Notes under the pieces: model-generated
Databases searched by the model: none
What the model was told of the DNA's origin: nothing
Seen by the model: the letters and a program-made list of their open reading frames with translations, nothing else
Assembly (NCBI RefSeq): GCF_026344035.1
Contig: NZ_JAPKND010000003.1
Span: 342,379 to 406,378 of the forward strand
Reading direction: 5' to 3'
DNA from: Alcaligenes endophyticus
GTDB taxonomy: Bacteria; Pseudomonadota; Gammaproteobacteria; Burkholderiales; Burkholderiaceae_B
Length of the DNA: 64,000 bases
Made by a program: the position numbers and the translations under genes
Shown here: piece after piece, positions 33,929 to 43,314 of the stretch
Numbering within the stretch: position 1 is the first letter of the stretch
Layout of the letters: every line of letters begins with the position of its first letter

Positions 33929-36900
33929 ATGAATCACGCTCCATCCCCTGCGTCTATGCATACTAGCTCCTCTTGGCGCCCCCTCACTCAGGCACAAGAA
34001 GGCCTTTGGTACGCCCAAAGCTTAGATCCACAGAACCCTATTTTTAATACCGGGCACTGCACCGACATTCGCAGTCCGCTAAATCTAGCTCTGTTTATCC
34101 GTGCTATTAATCTGACCCTACAAGAGGCCGACTCGTTAAGCCTACGTACTCGTCAGAGCGCTCAGGGACCAGAGCAACAATTGCAGGCTCACGCCTGCCC
34201 ACAAGTCGAAGTGATGACCTTAAGCGATCAAGCGGATGCGCTGGCACAAGCCCAGCAAATCATGCAGGACGACTTGCACCGCCCAACGCACACCGATACG
34301 CAGGCACTATCCAGACAGATTCTGTTTATCTTGGCCGATGATCACGTACAGTGGTATCAGCGAGTGCATCATTTGGCGGCTGATGGTTACGGCATGGCGC
34401 TCATCGAGTCACGCGTAGTCAGGCTCTACCATGCGCTACTCGAGAACCGCGACTTGGGCACACCCTTAGCCAGTTTTGATCTCGTGCTCGCGGAAGACGC
34501 CCACTATAGGCAGTCAGAACAAGCACAACAAGATCGTCAGTTTTGGCGCGATCATCTGGCGCAAGCCGAGCCAGCCCTCAGTCTGACTGAACAAACCGCC
34601 TTAAGTGCGCATCACTTTTTACTTGATCGGCGTACAGCAAGTGCGCAGTTGGTACAGGTATTACAAGCCAAAGTCCACGAAACCCAAATCAGTTGGCCTG
34701 ATATTCTCACCGCTTTATGCAGTGCCTATGTTAAGCGCCATACCCGCCAAAACCCATGCACCGTGGGCGTTCCTTACATGGGGCGCTTAGGCAGTGCCAG
34801 CGCACGCGCTGTCGCCACTGTCATGAACGTGATGCCTGTGGTCATTCATGTCGATGAACAACTGCCGCTGAATGACTACCTGATTGCTGTGAGCAAACTT
34901 TTACGTCAAGCGCGCCGCCACGGTCGTTATCGCAGTGAGCAACTACGGCGCGACTTGGGGCTGCTGGGAGGCTTGCAACGTCTGCATGGCCCCATCATCA
35001 ATATGCTGCCCTTTGATGCCGCTTATGAACAGGCCGGCTTGCAGGCCAGCCAAACCGTATTGTGCGCTGGCCCGGTCGAGGATATAAACTTTACCTTCAG
35101 AGCGGCTGCCGATGGCGCAGGCATGCGCATAGAGCTAGAGGCCAACCCCAAACTGTACACCCAAGAAGCACTGCATACGCATCAAGTGCGCTTACACGAT
35201 TTCTTGCTCCAAGCCCTACATAGCGAAAGCTTGGTTAAGGTTCCCACGTTGACTCAGGCAGAGCACCAGCACTGGATTTACACCATTAACCAAACGCAGC
35301 ATCCCGTGCCAGACGTCACACTATGGCAACTGATTGCGCCCCAACTACAGGCACGCGCTCAGGCTCCCGCACTAGAGTTTGAAGGACAACTATTGTCCTA
35401 TGCGCAGCTCGATGAATGCAGCCAACGCGTAGCCGCTCAGTTACAGGATCAAGGTGTGATCAAGGGCGACATTGTTGCCGTAGCCTTACCGCGCTCGGTT
35501 GAACTAATCGTCAGTATTCTGGCCATATGCCGTTTAGGAGCGGCCTATTTGCCGTTAGATATACAACAACCCCACGATCGCCTAGCCGCTATATTAGCCT
35601 CTGCCCAAGCGCGTGCCATCATCCAAACTGGTCAGGAATCGTTTGCGCTACCAACAGTACAAGTAGACCTGCGCTACCCCCGTCGATACTGCGACGACTG
35701 CCCCGCCACCCCGCAAGACCCCGCTTATCTGCTTTATACCTCGGGCTCTACAGGGACACCAAAAGGGGTGCTGATTAACCATAGCGCCATTGTAAATCGC
35801 TTGCTGTGGATGCAAACCCATTACCAAATCAATACTCACGATCGGATTTTGCAAAAAACCCCCGCGACATTTGATGTATCGGTATGGGAGTTCTTCCTCG
35901 CCTTTATCGCGGGTGGCTGCTTAGTAGTAGCCCCGCCCGATGCGCATCGAGACCCTAGACACATCGCCCACCTGATACGCGAGCGTCATATCAGCGTCTT
36001 GCACTTTGTGCCCTCCATGCTGGCCGCTTTCCTAGACGAGCCTAGCGCCCAAGACCTGCAAACACGTTTAGTATTTTGCAGCGGTGAAGAGCTCCCCGCA
36101 GCTTTGCGTGACCGCTTTCATCGCACCGTTCAGGCCGAACTGCATAACCTCTATGGCCCCACCGAGGCCGCCGTCGATGTTTCCTACTGGCCAGCTAGTG
36201 CGCAAGACACCTCCCAGCCTATTCCCATCGGCTACCCAGTGTGGAACACCGCTTTATATGTGCTAGATGAATATCTGCGCCCCGTGCCTCCCGGTGTCAA
36301 CGGCGACCTGTATTTAGCAGGGCGTCAACTCGCCCAAGGCTACTGGGGCCAAGAGGCTCTTACCCAAGAACGTTTTGTTCCCGATCCCTACCCGGTTCAT
36401 GGCACGCGCATGTATGCCACCGGAGACATCGCTCGCTGGCGTCCTGATGGGGCTCTCCTTTTTTTAGGACGCTCCGATCATCAAGTTAAATTGCGCGGGC
36501 AACGTATAGAGCTGGGCGAAATTGAAGCCGTATTAGCGACACACCCAGCAGTGGCTCAATTAGCGGTCATTGCCCGCCAAGATCAAGCCAATCAGCAGGC
36601 CATTGTGGCTTATGTCGTCGCTCACCCTGGTCAAGCAACCGACAGCCAAACTTTACTCGACTTTGCGGCGCAAAAACTGCCAGACTATATGCTGCCTGCC
36701 GCCGTCATGTGGCTCGAGCAACTACCTGTCACCCCGAATGGCAAGCTTGATCGCAAAGCGCTACCAGCACCCTTTATCCGCGCACGTCAAAGGGGCGCTG
36801 CCCTACAAGGCGCCCTGCAACAAACCATTGCTGCCGCCTTTAACGAGGTGCTGTCACGCGACGGCAGCCCCGTCTATGCCGATGACGATTTTTTTGCCTT

Positions 36901-37879
36901 GGGCGGGCACTCTTTGCTGGCCGCGCGGCTCGCACTTCTCTTACGTCAGCGCTTAGCCCTAGACGTCTCGATTGGTACGATTTTTGAATACCCCAGTGTA
37001 CGTCGCTTAGCACAGCATCTGCACACACGCTCTACACAAACTGGCACAGCCCACGAAGATGGCTTTGGCCCTATTTTGCACCTGCGCCCTGCAGATGAGC
37101 CCTCTTTACCTGCCTTATTTACGATACACCCCGCGGGTGGCCTAGGCTGGTGCTATGGTCAACTGGCACGCGAGCTGCCGCAAGGCCGGGCAATCTATGG
37201 TTTACAAGCGCGCAGCCTAGATGGGCAAACGCGCCACTTGAACCAAAGTTTGCACGCTATGGCAAGCGACTATGTGGATCAGATACAAGCTCTACAGGCT
37301 CACGGACCTTACCACCTTGCTGGCTGGTCGGTAGGCGGCATAATTGCTCATGCCATGGCAGTAGAATTACAAGCGCGCGGTGAACCAGTAGGCCTATTGG
37401 CCATGCTAGATGCCTACCCCAGCGATGCTTGGCGCGATCAGCCTGAGCCGGCCGAGGATGCCGTCTACAAAGCTCTGCTTCACATTGCCGGACACGACCC
37501 AGACACCCTGCCCCATGTCGCCCTCACACGCACCGGGGTTATTGACTTTTTGCGCAGCCAATCTCACCCCTTGGCGGCTCTTGCTGACGACAGGCTCAAC
37601 GCCATCTTCCAAGTCGTCGCCCAAAACAACGCCTTAGTTCGGCGCCACCAGCATGCCCACTATGCGGGCAAGGCTCTGTATATACAGGCAGCCCTAGATC
37701 ATCAGGGCACCCACTTACACCCCTCCATGTGGCGTCCCTATATTCAAGCCATAGACGTGCACCCCATCGACTCCCTACATGCCCACCTTACTGGCCCTCT
37801 TGCCACGCAAACCATTGCGCCTCTCATGCAAGCGCATATGCTCGCGGCCGAGGCTACGCTGCTTACGACTGGGGAATAA
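33929..37879 (+). CDS. entF: Enterobactin synthase component F-like NRPS (C-A-T-TE)
   Basis: The 1316-residue synthetase has condensation (about 1-430; HHLAADG at 147-153), adenylation (about 450-950; YTSGSTGTPKGV at about 602), carrier (GGHSLLAARL, Ser995) and thioesterase (GWSVGG, Ser1134) domains, the order of EntF. Reading the adenylation pocket by eye against EntF gives D, V, W (FDVSVW), H (HFVPS), F and S (VFCSG), L, V, D (NLYGPTEAAVDVS) plus the invariant lysine (NGKLDRK), the serine code. So it should join dihydroxybenzoate to serine and cyclise three units. There is no epimerase or second module. No MbtH-like helper gene is seen. Confidence 0.94.
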   Translation: MNHAPSPASMHTSSSWRPLTQAQEGLWYAQSLDPQNPIFNTGHCTDIRSPLNLALFIRAINLTLQEADSLSLRTRQSAQGPEQQLQAHACPQVEVMTLSDQADALAQAQQIMQDDLHRPTHTDTQALSRQILFILADDHVQWYQRVHHLAADGYGMALIESRVVRLYHALLENRDLGTPLASFDLVLAEDAHYRQSEQAQQDRQFWRDHLAQAEPALSLTEQTALSAHHFLLDRRTASAQLVQVLQAKVHETQISWPDILTALCSAYVKRHTRQNPCTVGVPYMGRLGSASARAVATVMNVMPVVIHVDEQLPLNDYLIAVSKLLRQARRHGRYRSEQLRRDLGLLGGLQRLHGPIINMLPFDAAYEQAGLQASQTVLCAGPVEDINFTFRAAADGAGMRIELEANPKLYTQEALHTHQVRLHDFLLQALHSESLVKVPTLTQAEHQHWIYTINQTQHPVPDVTLWQLIAPQLQARAQAPALEFEGQLLSYAQLDECSQRVAAQLQDQGVIKGDIVAVALPRSVELIVSILAICRLGAAYLPLDIQQPHDRLAAILASAQARAIIQTGQESFALPTVQVDLRYPRRYCDDCPATPQDPAYLLYTSGSTGTPKGVLINHSAIVNRLLWMQTHYQINTHDRILQKTPATFDVSVWEFFLAFIAGGCLVVAPPDAHRDPRHIAHLIRERHISVLHFVPSMLAAFLDEPSAQDLQTRLVFCSGEELPAALRDRFHRTVQAELHNLYGPTEAAVDVSYWPASAQDTSQPIPIGYPVWNTALYVLDEYLRPVPPGVNGDLYLAGRQLAQGYWGQEALTQERFVPDPYPVHGTRMYATGDIARWRPDGALLFLGRSDHQVKLRGQRIELGEIEAVLATHPAVAQLAVIARQDQANQQAIVAYVVAHPGQATDSQTLLDFAAQKLPDYMLPAAVMWLEQLPVTPNGKLDRKALPAPFIRARQRGAALQGALQQTIAAAFNEVLSRDGSPVYADDDFFALGGHSLLAARLALLLRQRLALDVSIGTIFEYPSVRRLAQHLHTRSTQTGTAHEDGFGPILHLRPADEPSLPALFTIHPAGGLGWCYGQLARELPQGRAIYGLQARSLDGQTRHLNQSLHAMASDYVDQIQALQAHGPYHLAGWSVGGIIAHAMAVELQARGEPVGLLAMLDAYPSDAWRDQPEPAEDAVYKALLHIAGHDPDTLPHVALTRTGVIDFLRSQSHPLAALADDRLNAIFQVVAQNNALVRRHQHAHYAGKALYIQAALDHQGTHLHPSMWRPYIQAIDVHPIDSLHAHLTGPLATQTIAPLMQAHMLAAEATLLTTGE

Positions 37880-37881
37880 CG

Positions 37882-39141
37882 ATGTCTTTACAGCGCTTTT
37901 TCATTGATATATCGCCACTGCAAGTGAGCCGCGGTTTTCGTTACGCCTATGCAGCGCGTGCTGCGACGGTATTAGTCACCGGTATGCTCATGGTAGCGGC
38001 TAGCATCCAAATTTTTGATCTCACACAATCGAGTTTCGCCGTTTCCATGCTCAACGTTGCCATGGCCGTTCCTATGGTCAGTGCACTCATTGTGGGAGGG
38101 GTACTGTCAGATCGCATGGACCGCCGCTTGCTGATGCTGTGGTCACGCAGCGTATATGTCATTAGCGTCTTAATTTTTGTCGCCAACGCACTCGTGCCCC
38201 AACCACTGGTCTGGCCCATTTATGTCGCTGCTGCGATAGGGGGTGCCGCAGGTGGCATTAGCGTTCCCGCCATGATGGCCGCTGTGCCGGCATTGGTAGG
38301 CCGTGAAAAACTGGCCGCCGCGGCTGCCTTATCAGGATTAGCCATGCAAGTGGGAGGCATTATCGGGCCCGCTCTGGCTGGAATATTGATCTCTGGGCCT
38401 GGCCTCATTTTTTGCTATCTCATCGTACTGTGTGGCGTGTTAATCACCCCCTTCTTGTTACGAGCTCTGCCCTCCCTACCCCCACAAAATCAACATCGCC
38501 CCGCCCAAGCTCCTTTGCAATCACTGCTTGATGGCCTGCATTTCGTACGCCAGCATCCTTTGCTGCGCACTTTATTACTCATTGATTTGGGGGCTTTATT
38601 CTTGGCGACTCCTATGGCCTTGATGCCTCAATGGGGCGAGCAAGTGCTGTCACTAGGCTCCGAAGCAACTGGCTTTCTGTATGCTGCCCCAGCAGTAGGC
38701 GCCACGGCAGCAGCCTTACTAAGCGGTTGGTGCCGTAACACAGCCAAGCCAGGACGAGTCATTGTGATCGCCGTTTTATTATGGGGCGCCTCCGTAGCAG
38801 CCCTTCCTGCTTATCAAACCCTTTATTGGTCCCTCGCGTGCCTAACCCTCATGGGCGCGGCCGACACCGTATCAAAAATTTTACGGATGGCACTGGTACA
38901 GCGTCATACACCCGACCACTTATTGGGACGGGTCTCCAGCTTATGGATGACTCAATACTCTATGGGCCAAGCCCTAGGGAATGTGCAGATGGGTCTCGTG
39001 GCACGCCTTTTTAACCCTGCTTTAGCGTTCTTAATTGGCGGCCTAGCCTGTAGCACCATGGCTGGCCTGTTTGGAATGTCCAATACCAGCCTACGCACAC
39101 TTGACCATCAAGACCAAAGCGAGCAAACGCCCGGGTCCTAA
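37882..39141 (+). CDS. entS: EntS-like MFS siderophore exporter
   Basis: The 419-residue transporter (ATG 37882; a longer frame from 37729 overlaps the synthetase and is rejected) aligns with EntS: GGVLSDRMDRRLLMLWSRS, AAVPALVGREKLAAAAALSG, GFLYAAPAVGATAAALLSGW and LLGRVSSLWM. About 12 hydrophobic segments are visible. It exports the finished siderophore over the inner membrane. It follows the synthetase gene by two bases. Confidence 0.93.
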   Translation: MSLQRFFIDISPLQVSRGFRYAYAARAATVLVTGMLMVAASIQIFDLTQSSFAVSMLNVAMAVPMVSALIVGGVLSDRMDRRLLMLWSRSVYVISVLIFVANALVPQPLVWPIYVAAAIGGAAGGISVPAMMAAVPALVGREKLAAAAALSGLAMQVGGIIGPALAGILISGPGLIFCYLIVLCGVLITPFLLRALPSLPPQNQHRPAQAPLQSLLDGLHFVRQHPLLRTLLLIDLGALFLATPMALMPQWGEQVLSLGSEATGFLYAAPAVGATAAALLSGWCRNTAKPGRVIVIAVLLWGASVAALPAYQTLYWSLACLTLMGAADTVSKILRMALVQRHTPDHLLGRVSSLWMTQYSMGQALGNVQMGLVARLFNPALAFLIGGLACSTMAGLFGMSNTSLRTLDHQDQSEQTPGS

Positions 39142-39160
39142 TCAAGAAACATGTTTCCCC

Positions 39161-39186
39161 GCAGTACAGTAATCACGCTGTACTGC
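39161..39186. repeat. Perfect inverted repeat between entS and the propeller gene
   Basis: GCAGTACAG (39161-39169), spacer TAATCACG, CTGTACTGC (39178-39186). No T-run follows, so it is either an mRNA hairpin that tunes expression or a protein-binding dyad. A separate ten-base palindrome AAACATGTTT lies just before (39148-39157). Confidence 0.6.
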
Positions 39187-39203
39187 CTCCCAAATAAGGA
39201 ACA

Positions 39204-40607
39204 ATGATGCAAATCAATGTCAATTGCAGAAACTCTAAAAAAACAACGTGGCTGAAACAAACCGGCTTAGCGCTGGCAGCTCTCAGCCTTAGCATTAACG
39301 CCGCGTACGCGGCTGCCACTTTTGATCAGCCCGACTCCCACTTCAATGGCACGGTGAATGCTATGGGCGTGCACTACGCAGGCGATCAAGTGAACATCAA
39401 TGGCCGCGCCTTCACCCCAGGCCAAGAAATTATCTTGCTTCAAAATGGCCACGTACTCACTGAAAAAGCACTAAAAGCGGATGACAAAGGAAACTTTAGC
39501 ACCACTATCACCTTACCCGCTGACGCTAAGTCAGGGCAACATGCGATTGTGGTACAAGCGGCTGAGCCTTCCACCGCTGCGGTGTTTAAACTTAAAGTTT
39601 CAACAAAGTTCCCGCAAAGCGGCCAAGACAAGTTTGACATCACCACAGAGTCGCTCGTGCCCGGCGTCTACCAAAGTGCCTATAGCCCTAAAAGCAATGC
39701 CATTTTTGTGACCTCGGCGGTGGGGCGCCCCCCCGTGCGCGAATCCCAACTGCTCAAAGTTGATCCTAACACCCTAAAAATTACCGCTAGTGCCAAACCA
39801 GCCGCTCAGCAAGACCGTGACGACGGCCAGGTACAAGCCGTGTACGGCGTCGGGGTAGACGATGAGCACGGCACAGTGTGGGTCACCAACACACGCAGCA
39901 ATACGGTGGCTGTCTACAAGCAGGCTGATCTGTCACTGGTCAAACAATTTGAAAATGGTGCCGCACCACACGCCCGCGACGTAGTCATAGACAGCAACAA
40001 GCAACGTGCGTATGTCTCTACACCAGGGGCTCCCACTGTGGCCGTATTTGACACTAAAACCCTCAAAGCACTTCCTGCCATTGAGCTTCTATCTGCTGGT
40101 TATGAGCGCCCTAGCCCCTTAAGTCTGGCCTTGGATGCAGAGGGAGGCAAGCTGTACACCGTATCGATGAATACCAATGAATTATTTGCGGTGGATCTCA
40201 ATAAAAACGAAACTGCCGTTTTTGCGTTACCCGGCGCACTAAGCGCTTCAGGCGTGGCCATTGATGCCAAGCGTGGGCATGCCTATGTGGCGAGCCAAGG
40301 CAGTGACAACATCCTCATTGTTGACACCAAGCAAGGCAAAGTTCTGCACGATATAGAAATCGGCGCAGGGGCGTTAAACGTCGTGTTCGATCCCACCACA
40401 GATGTCGCCTATGCCGTCAGCCGAGGGGCCGGCACGCTAACCGTGATTCAGCCTGACGGCAATATTCTAGCTAATTTGAACTTAGGCAGCATGCCTAACC
40501 ATGTCAGCCTGGATGGTCAGGGCAACGTCTATGCAGTCACTAAAGCACAGGGCAAAGATGACTCACTAGGCGGCGACCGTATTAGCCGTATCCAACTGAA
40601 GAAGTAA
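39204..40607 (+). CDS. Exported YVTN beta-propeller protein (YncE-like)
   Basis: The 467-residue protein has a signal peptide (hydrophobic GLALAALSLSINAAYAA, cleavage near residue 36), an N-terminal immunoglobulin-like domain (INGRAFTPGQEIILLQNGHV, about 60-130) and a seven-bladed-type propeller with YVTN-like repeats such as GTVWVTNTRSNTVAVYKQ and GHAYVASQGSDNILIVDTKQG. It resembles E. coli YncE plus an extra domain; YncE is itself Fur-regulated. It sits inside the siderophore operon, between exporter and isochorismate synthase genes, and AAGGAACA precedes the start. A periplasmic role in siderophore handling is inferred. Confidence 0.85.
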   Translation: MMQINVNCRNSKKTTWLKQTGLALAALSLSINAAYAAATFDQPDSHFNGTVNAMGVHYAGDQVNINGRAFTPGQEIILLQNGHVLTEKALKADDKGNFSTTITLPADAKSGQHAIVVQAAEPSTAAVFKLKVSTKFPQSGQDKFDITTESLVPGVYQSAYSPKSNAIFVTSAVGRPPVRESQLLKVDPNTLKITASAKPAAQQDRDDGQVQAVYGVGVDDEHGTVWVTNTRSNTVAVYKQADLSLVKQFENGAAPHARDVVIDSNKQRAYVSTPGAPTVAVFDTKTLKALPAIELLSAGYERPSPLSLALDAEGGKLYTVSMNTNELFAVDLNKNETAVFALPGALSASGVAIDAKRGHAYVASQGSDNILIVDTKQGKVLHDIEIGAGALNVVFDPTTDVAYAVSRGAGTLTVIQPDGNILANLNLGSMPNHVSLDGQGNVYAVTKAQGKDDSLGGDRISRIQLKK

Positions 40608-40613
40608 ACGTCT

Positions 40614-40639
40614 GCTGAGCCACCTCCGGGTGGTTCAGC
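40614..40639 (+). repeat. Hairpin between the propeller gene and entC
   Basis: GCTGAGCCACC (40614-40624) pairs with GGTGGTTCAGC (40629-40639), one G-T pair, closing on a C(TCCG)G loop, a UNCG-type stable tetraloop. No T-run follows, so a processing or stabilising hairpin inside the operon is more likely than a full terminator. Confidence 0.6.
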
Positions 40640-40660
40640 CACTAAGTTGACTGCCACCTT

Positions 40661-41866
40661 ATGCCTATCTCTACTACGTCTATTGAACCGTTAAGCGTTG
40701 CTGACTACTTGGCCTCCTACCAAGCAAGTAGCAGCCTTTTTGCTTCACCTTCTACGAGTATTCTGGCCCAGGGCGCGGCCCTCTCCTGCCGAACCAATAA
40801 CCGCGATGGCCAGTTACTAGCGCGCATACGCCAACTACTCCACCAAGCTGAGCGAGACGGCCTAAAACAGCCCATCATCCTAGGAGCTATACCATTTAAT
40901 CCCCATAAAAATGGTTTCTTTCGTGTACCGCGCTCTTATGAACTGGCAGGGCCGCTCCATCGCTCAAGCTCGGCCGGCCGCTTACTATCCAGCAATACCG
41001 TGCAGCAGCATCGCCTCATTCCCAGCGGCGCACATTACGAACAGATTGTTAGTTCGGGCCTACGCACCATGGCAGAGCAGCATATTAGCAAGTTAGTCTT
41101 AGCCCGCGGCCTACAAATAGATTTAGAGCAGGCCCTAGACCGGCATACCGTACTGAGCAATATGCTACAGAGCAATCCGGCCGGTTATACCTATTGCCTG
41201 CCCCTAGAGCGCGACGAGCACCATCCGGACCCCGAGACCTTCTTGGGCGCCAGCCCGGAACTGCTTATCAAGCGCATAGGAGATCAAGTGATGGTCAATC
41301 CGCTTGCTGGCACATGCGCCCGCGACCCCCGGCCCGACGTAGACCAAGCTCAAGCACAACAGCTACTACAATCGGACAAAGATAGGCGCGAACATGCTTT
41401 CGTGATCGACGAAGTCGTACGCATTCTCCAGTTGTACTGCACTGATTTGCAGATTCCCACTGGCCCTAGTCTGACCCACACACGCAACTTATGGCATTTG
41501 TCCACCCACATTAGTGGCCGCTTACGGCAGCCGCATGTGAGCTCCTTAGAGCTTGCCCTGGCCATGCACCCCACACCTGCCGTGTGCGGCACACCCACTC
41601 ACCTCGCCATGCAAGCCATCGAGCAACTCGAACCCGTCGATCGGCAACTGTTTGCAGGCGCTATAGGCTGGAGCGACGCAGCCGGCAACGGCGAATGGGC
41701 CGTGGCCATACGTTGTGCCCACTACCGCGAACGCACGCTCACTTTGTCTGCAGGGGCAGGCATCGTACCAGGCTCAGAGCCTGCTTTAGAGCGCTTAGAA
41801 ACCGGCAATAAACTCATGACGCTCCTAAGCGCATTGGGCCTAACAACCACTATTGATACTTTGTGA
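40661..41866 (+). CDS. entC: Isochorismate synthase
   Basis: The 401-residue enzyme converts chorismate to isochorismate, the entry to 2,3-dihydroxybenzoate. Chorismate-binding family motifs: KLVLARGLQID, TFLGASPELLIKRIGDQVMVNPLAGTCAR (in parts), DRREHAFVIDEVVRIL, LWHLSTHISGRL, HPTPAVCGTP and the C-terminal GAGIVPGSEP. Length is as in EntC. It is followed by the isochorismatase after nine bases. Confidence 0.96.
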   Translation: MPISTTSIEPLSVADYLASYQASSSLFASPSTSILAQGAALSCRTNNRDGQLLARIRQLLHQAERDGLKQPIILGAIPFNPHKNGFFRVPRSYELAGPLHRSSSAGRLLSSNTVQQHRLIPSGAHYEQIVSSGLRTMAEQHISKLVLARGLQIDLEQALDRHTVLSNMLQSNPAGYTYCLPLERDEHHPDPETFLGASPELLIKRIGDQVMVNPLAGTCARDPRPDVDQAQAQQLLQSDKDRREHAFVIDEVVRILQLYCTDLQIPTGPSLTHTRNLWHLSTHISGRLRQPHVSSLELALAMHPTPAVCGTPTHLAMQAIEQLEPVDRQLFAGAIGWSDAAGNGEWAVAIRCAHYRERTLTLSAGAGIVPGSEPALERLETGNKLMTLLSALGLTTTIDTL

Positions 41867-41875
41867 GCCTCCTCC

Positions 41876-42526
41876 ATGACCATCCACGCTTTACCCAGCT
41901 ACATCCTGCCCAACGCCCCCGTCAAAAACAAAGTGAACTGGCTACCCAACGCCAATCGCTGCGCGCTACTGATCCACGATATGCAGGATTACTTTCTCAG
42001 TAAGTATGACGTCACTCGCTCGCCCGTACCCGAACTTATTCAGCATATTTCCCAACTACGTCAGGTATGCAAAAGCCTAGGCATCCCAGTTTTTTATACC
42101 GCTCAACCTATAAAACAAAACCCTGCCGACCGTGCACTATTAAATGACTTTTGGGGCCCTGGGCTGACCGCCGAAAGCCAGCATCACTTACAGGCAACAA
42201 CGGCCGCACTTGCCCCGGAGCCGGACGATACCGTGTTATGCAAATGGCGCTACAGCGCCTTTCAACGTTCAGACTTACGTGCACGCTTACAAGCCGTGGG
42301 TCGCGATCAACTCATTATCACGGGCATTTATGCTCATATAGGCTGCATGAGCACAGCGTTGGAAGCCTTCATGCAAGATATACAAGCGTTTTTTACCATT
42401 GACGCTACGGCAGACTTCTCCCTAGAAGAGCACCTTATGGCCATCAAATACGTATCCCAACGCTGCGGTGTTAGCCTGACCTGTGAACAGATTACCTCCG
42501 CCTTAACTCAGCCCGCCGCCCAATAA
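41876..42526 (+). CDS. entB: Isochorismatase, EntB N-terminal type without carrier domain
   Basis: The 216-residue enzyme hydrolyses isochorismate to 2,3-dihydro-2,3-dihydroxybenzoate and pyruvate. It aligns with the EntB N-terminal domain almost throughout: [72 protein letters not shown] and [16 protein letters not shown]. coli EntB goes on with an aryl carrier domain of about 80 residues; this protein stops before it and the carrier is the separate gene at 33669. Confidence 0.95.
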   Translation: MTIHALPSYILPNAPVKNKVNWLPNANRCALLIHDMQDYFLSKYDVTRSPVPELIQHISQLRQVCKSLGIPVFYTAQPIKQNPADRALLNDFWGPGLTAESQHHLQATTAALAPEPDDTVLCKWRYSAFQRSDLRARLQAVGRDQLIITGIYAHIGCMSTALEAFMQDIQAFFTIDATADFSLEEHLMAIKYVSQRCGVSLTCEQITSALTQPAAQ

Positions 42527-42532
42527 AAACTT

Positions 42533-43309
42533 ATGCAATCTTCCGAATTTTCTCAACAATGTGTACTGGTAAGCGGTGCAAATAGCGGCATTGGTGCGGC
42601 ACTTAGCCAACAGCTCTTGGAACAAGGAGCAAGGTTGATCGCGCTTGATCTGCACACCGACCAACTCAACGTGCTCACGCAGCAATATCCCGAACAACTT
42701 AGCGCCATTCAGGTAGATGTTAGCCAAGCCCAAGCCGTTCGTGATGCGGTCGAGCAAGGCCAGGAAAAAATGGGCCCTATCGCTAAAGTTGCCTGTGTCG
42801 CAGGCGTTCTGCAAATGGGTCAGCTCTGGGAGCTGAGTGCGGCTCAATGGCAGCGCGCGTTTGCGGTCAACACTGACGGTGTCTTTCATGTTTGCCAAGC
42901 AGTACTGCCCGGCATGATTGAACGCCGGCACGGCGCTATTGTGAACGTTAGCTCGAATGCTGCCACCACACCGCGCGCCAACATGAGCGCTTACGCCGCC
43001 TCTAAGGCCGCCGTAACCCAACTGAGCCGCTGCCTAGGCTTAGAAGTGGCTCAGTACGGCATACGCGTCAATATTGTGTCTCCGGGCTCTACCGATACGG
43101 CCATGCAGCAAGCCATGTGGCAACAAGGCAGCTCCAGAGAGACGGTGATAGCGGGCGCACCAGAGCAATTTCGCCTCGGCATTCCACTGGCACGGATAGC
43201 CAAACCAGACGATATTGCTCAGGCCATACTGTATTTATTATCTGAGCGGGCGCGCCATATTACCCTGCATGATTTACGCGTCGACGGTGGCGCAACCCTA
43301 GATCAATAA
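42533..43309 (+). CDS. entA: 2,3-dihydro-2,3-dihydroxybenzoate dehydrogenase
   Basis: The 258-residue short-chain dehydrogenase oxidises dihydro-dihydroxybenzoate to 2,3-dihydroxybenzoate with NAD+. It has the cofactor loop SGANSGIGAAL, the VNVSS serine region and the YAASK catalytic pair (about residues 155-159), with SPGSTDTAMQ downstream. It ends the biosynthetic run, six bases after the isochorismatase, and converges on a periplasmic esterase gene with only five bases between the stops. Confidence 0.94.
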   Translation: MQSSEFSQQCVLVSGANSGIGAALSQQLLEQGARLIALDLHTDQLNVLTQQYPEQLSAIQVDVSQAQAVRDAVEQGQEKMGPIAKVACVAGVLQMGQLWELSAAQWQRAFAVNTDGVFHVCQAVLPGMIERRHGAIVNVSSNAATTPRANMSAYAASKAAVTQLSRCLGLEVAQYGIRVNIVSPGSTDTAMQQAMWQQGSSRETVIAGAPEQFRLGIPLARIAKPDDIAQAILYLLSERARHITLHDLRVDGGATLDQ

Positions 43310-43314
43310 GCTAA

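Noticed and set aside
42503..43021. 172-codon minus-strand open frame
   Set aside because: It is the antisense shadow of entA, which has full family motifs; the minus product resembles nothing.
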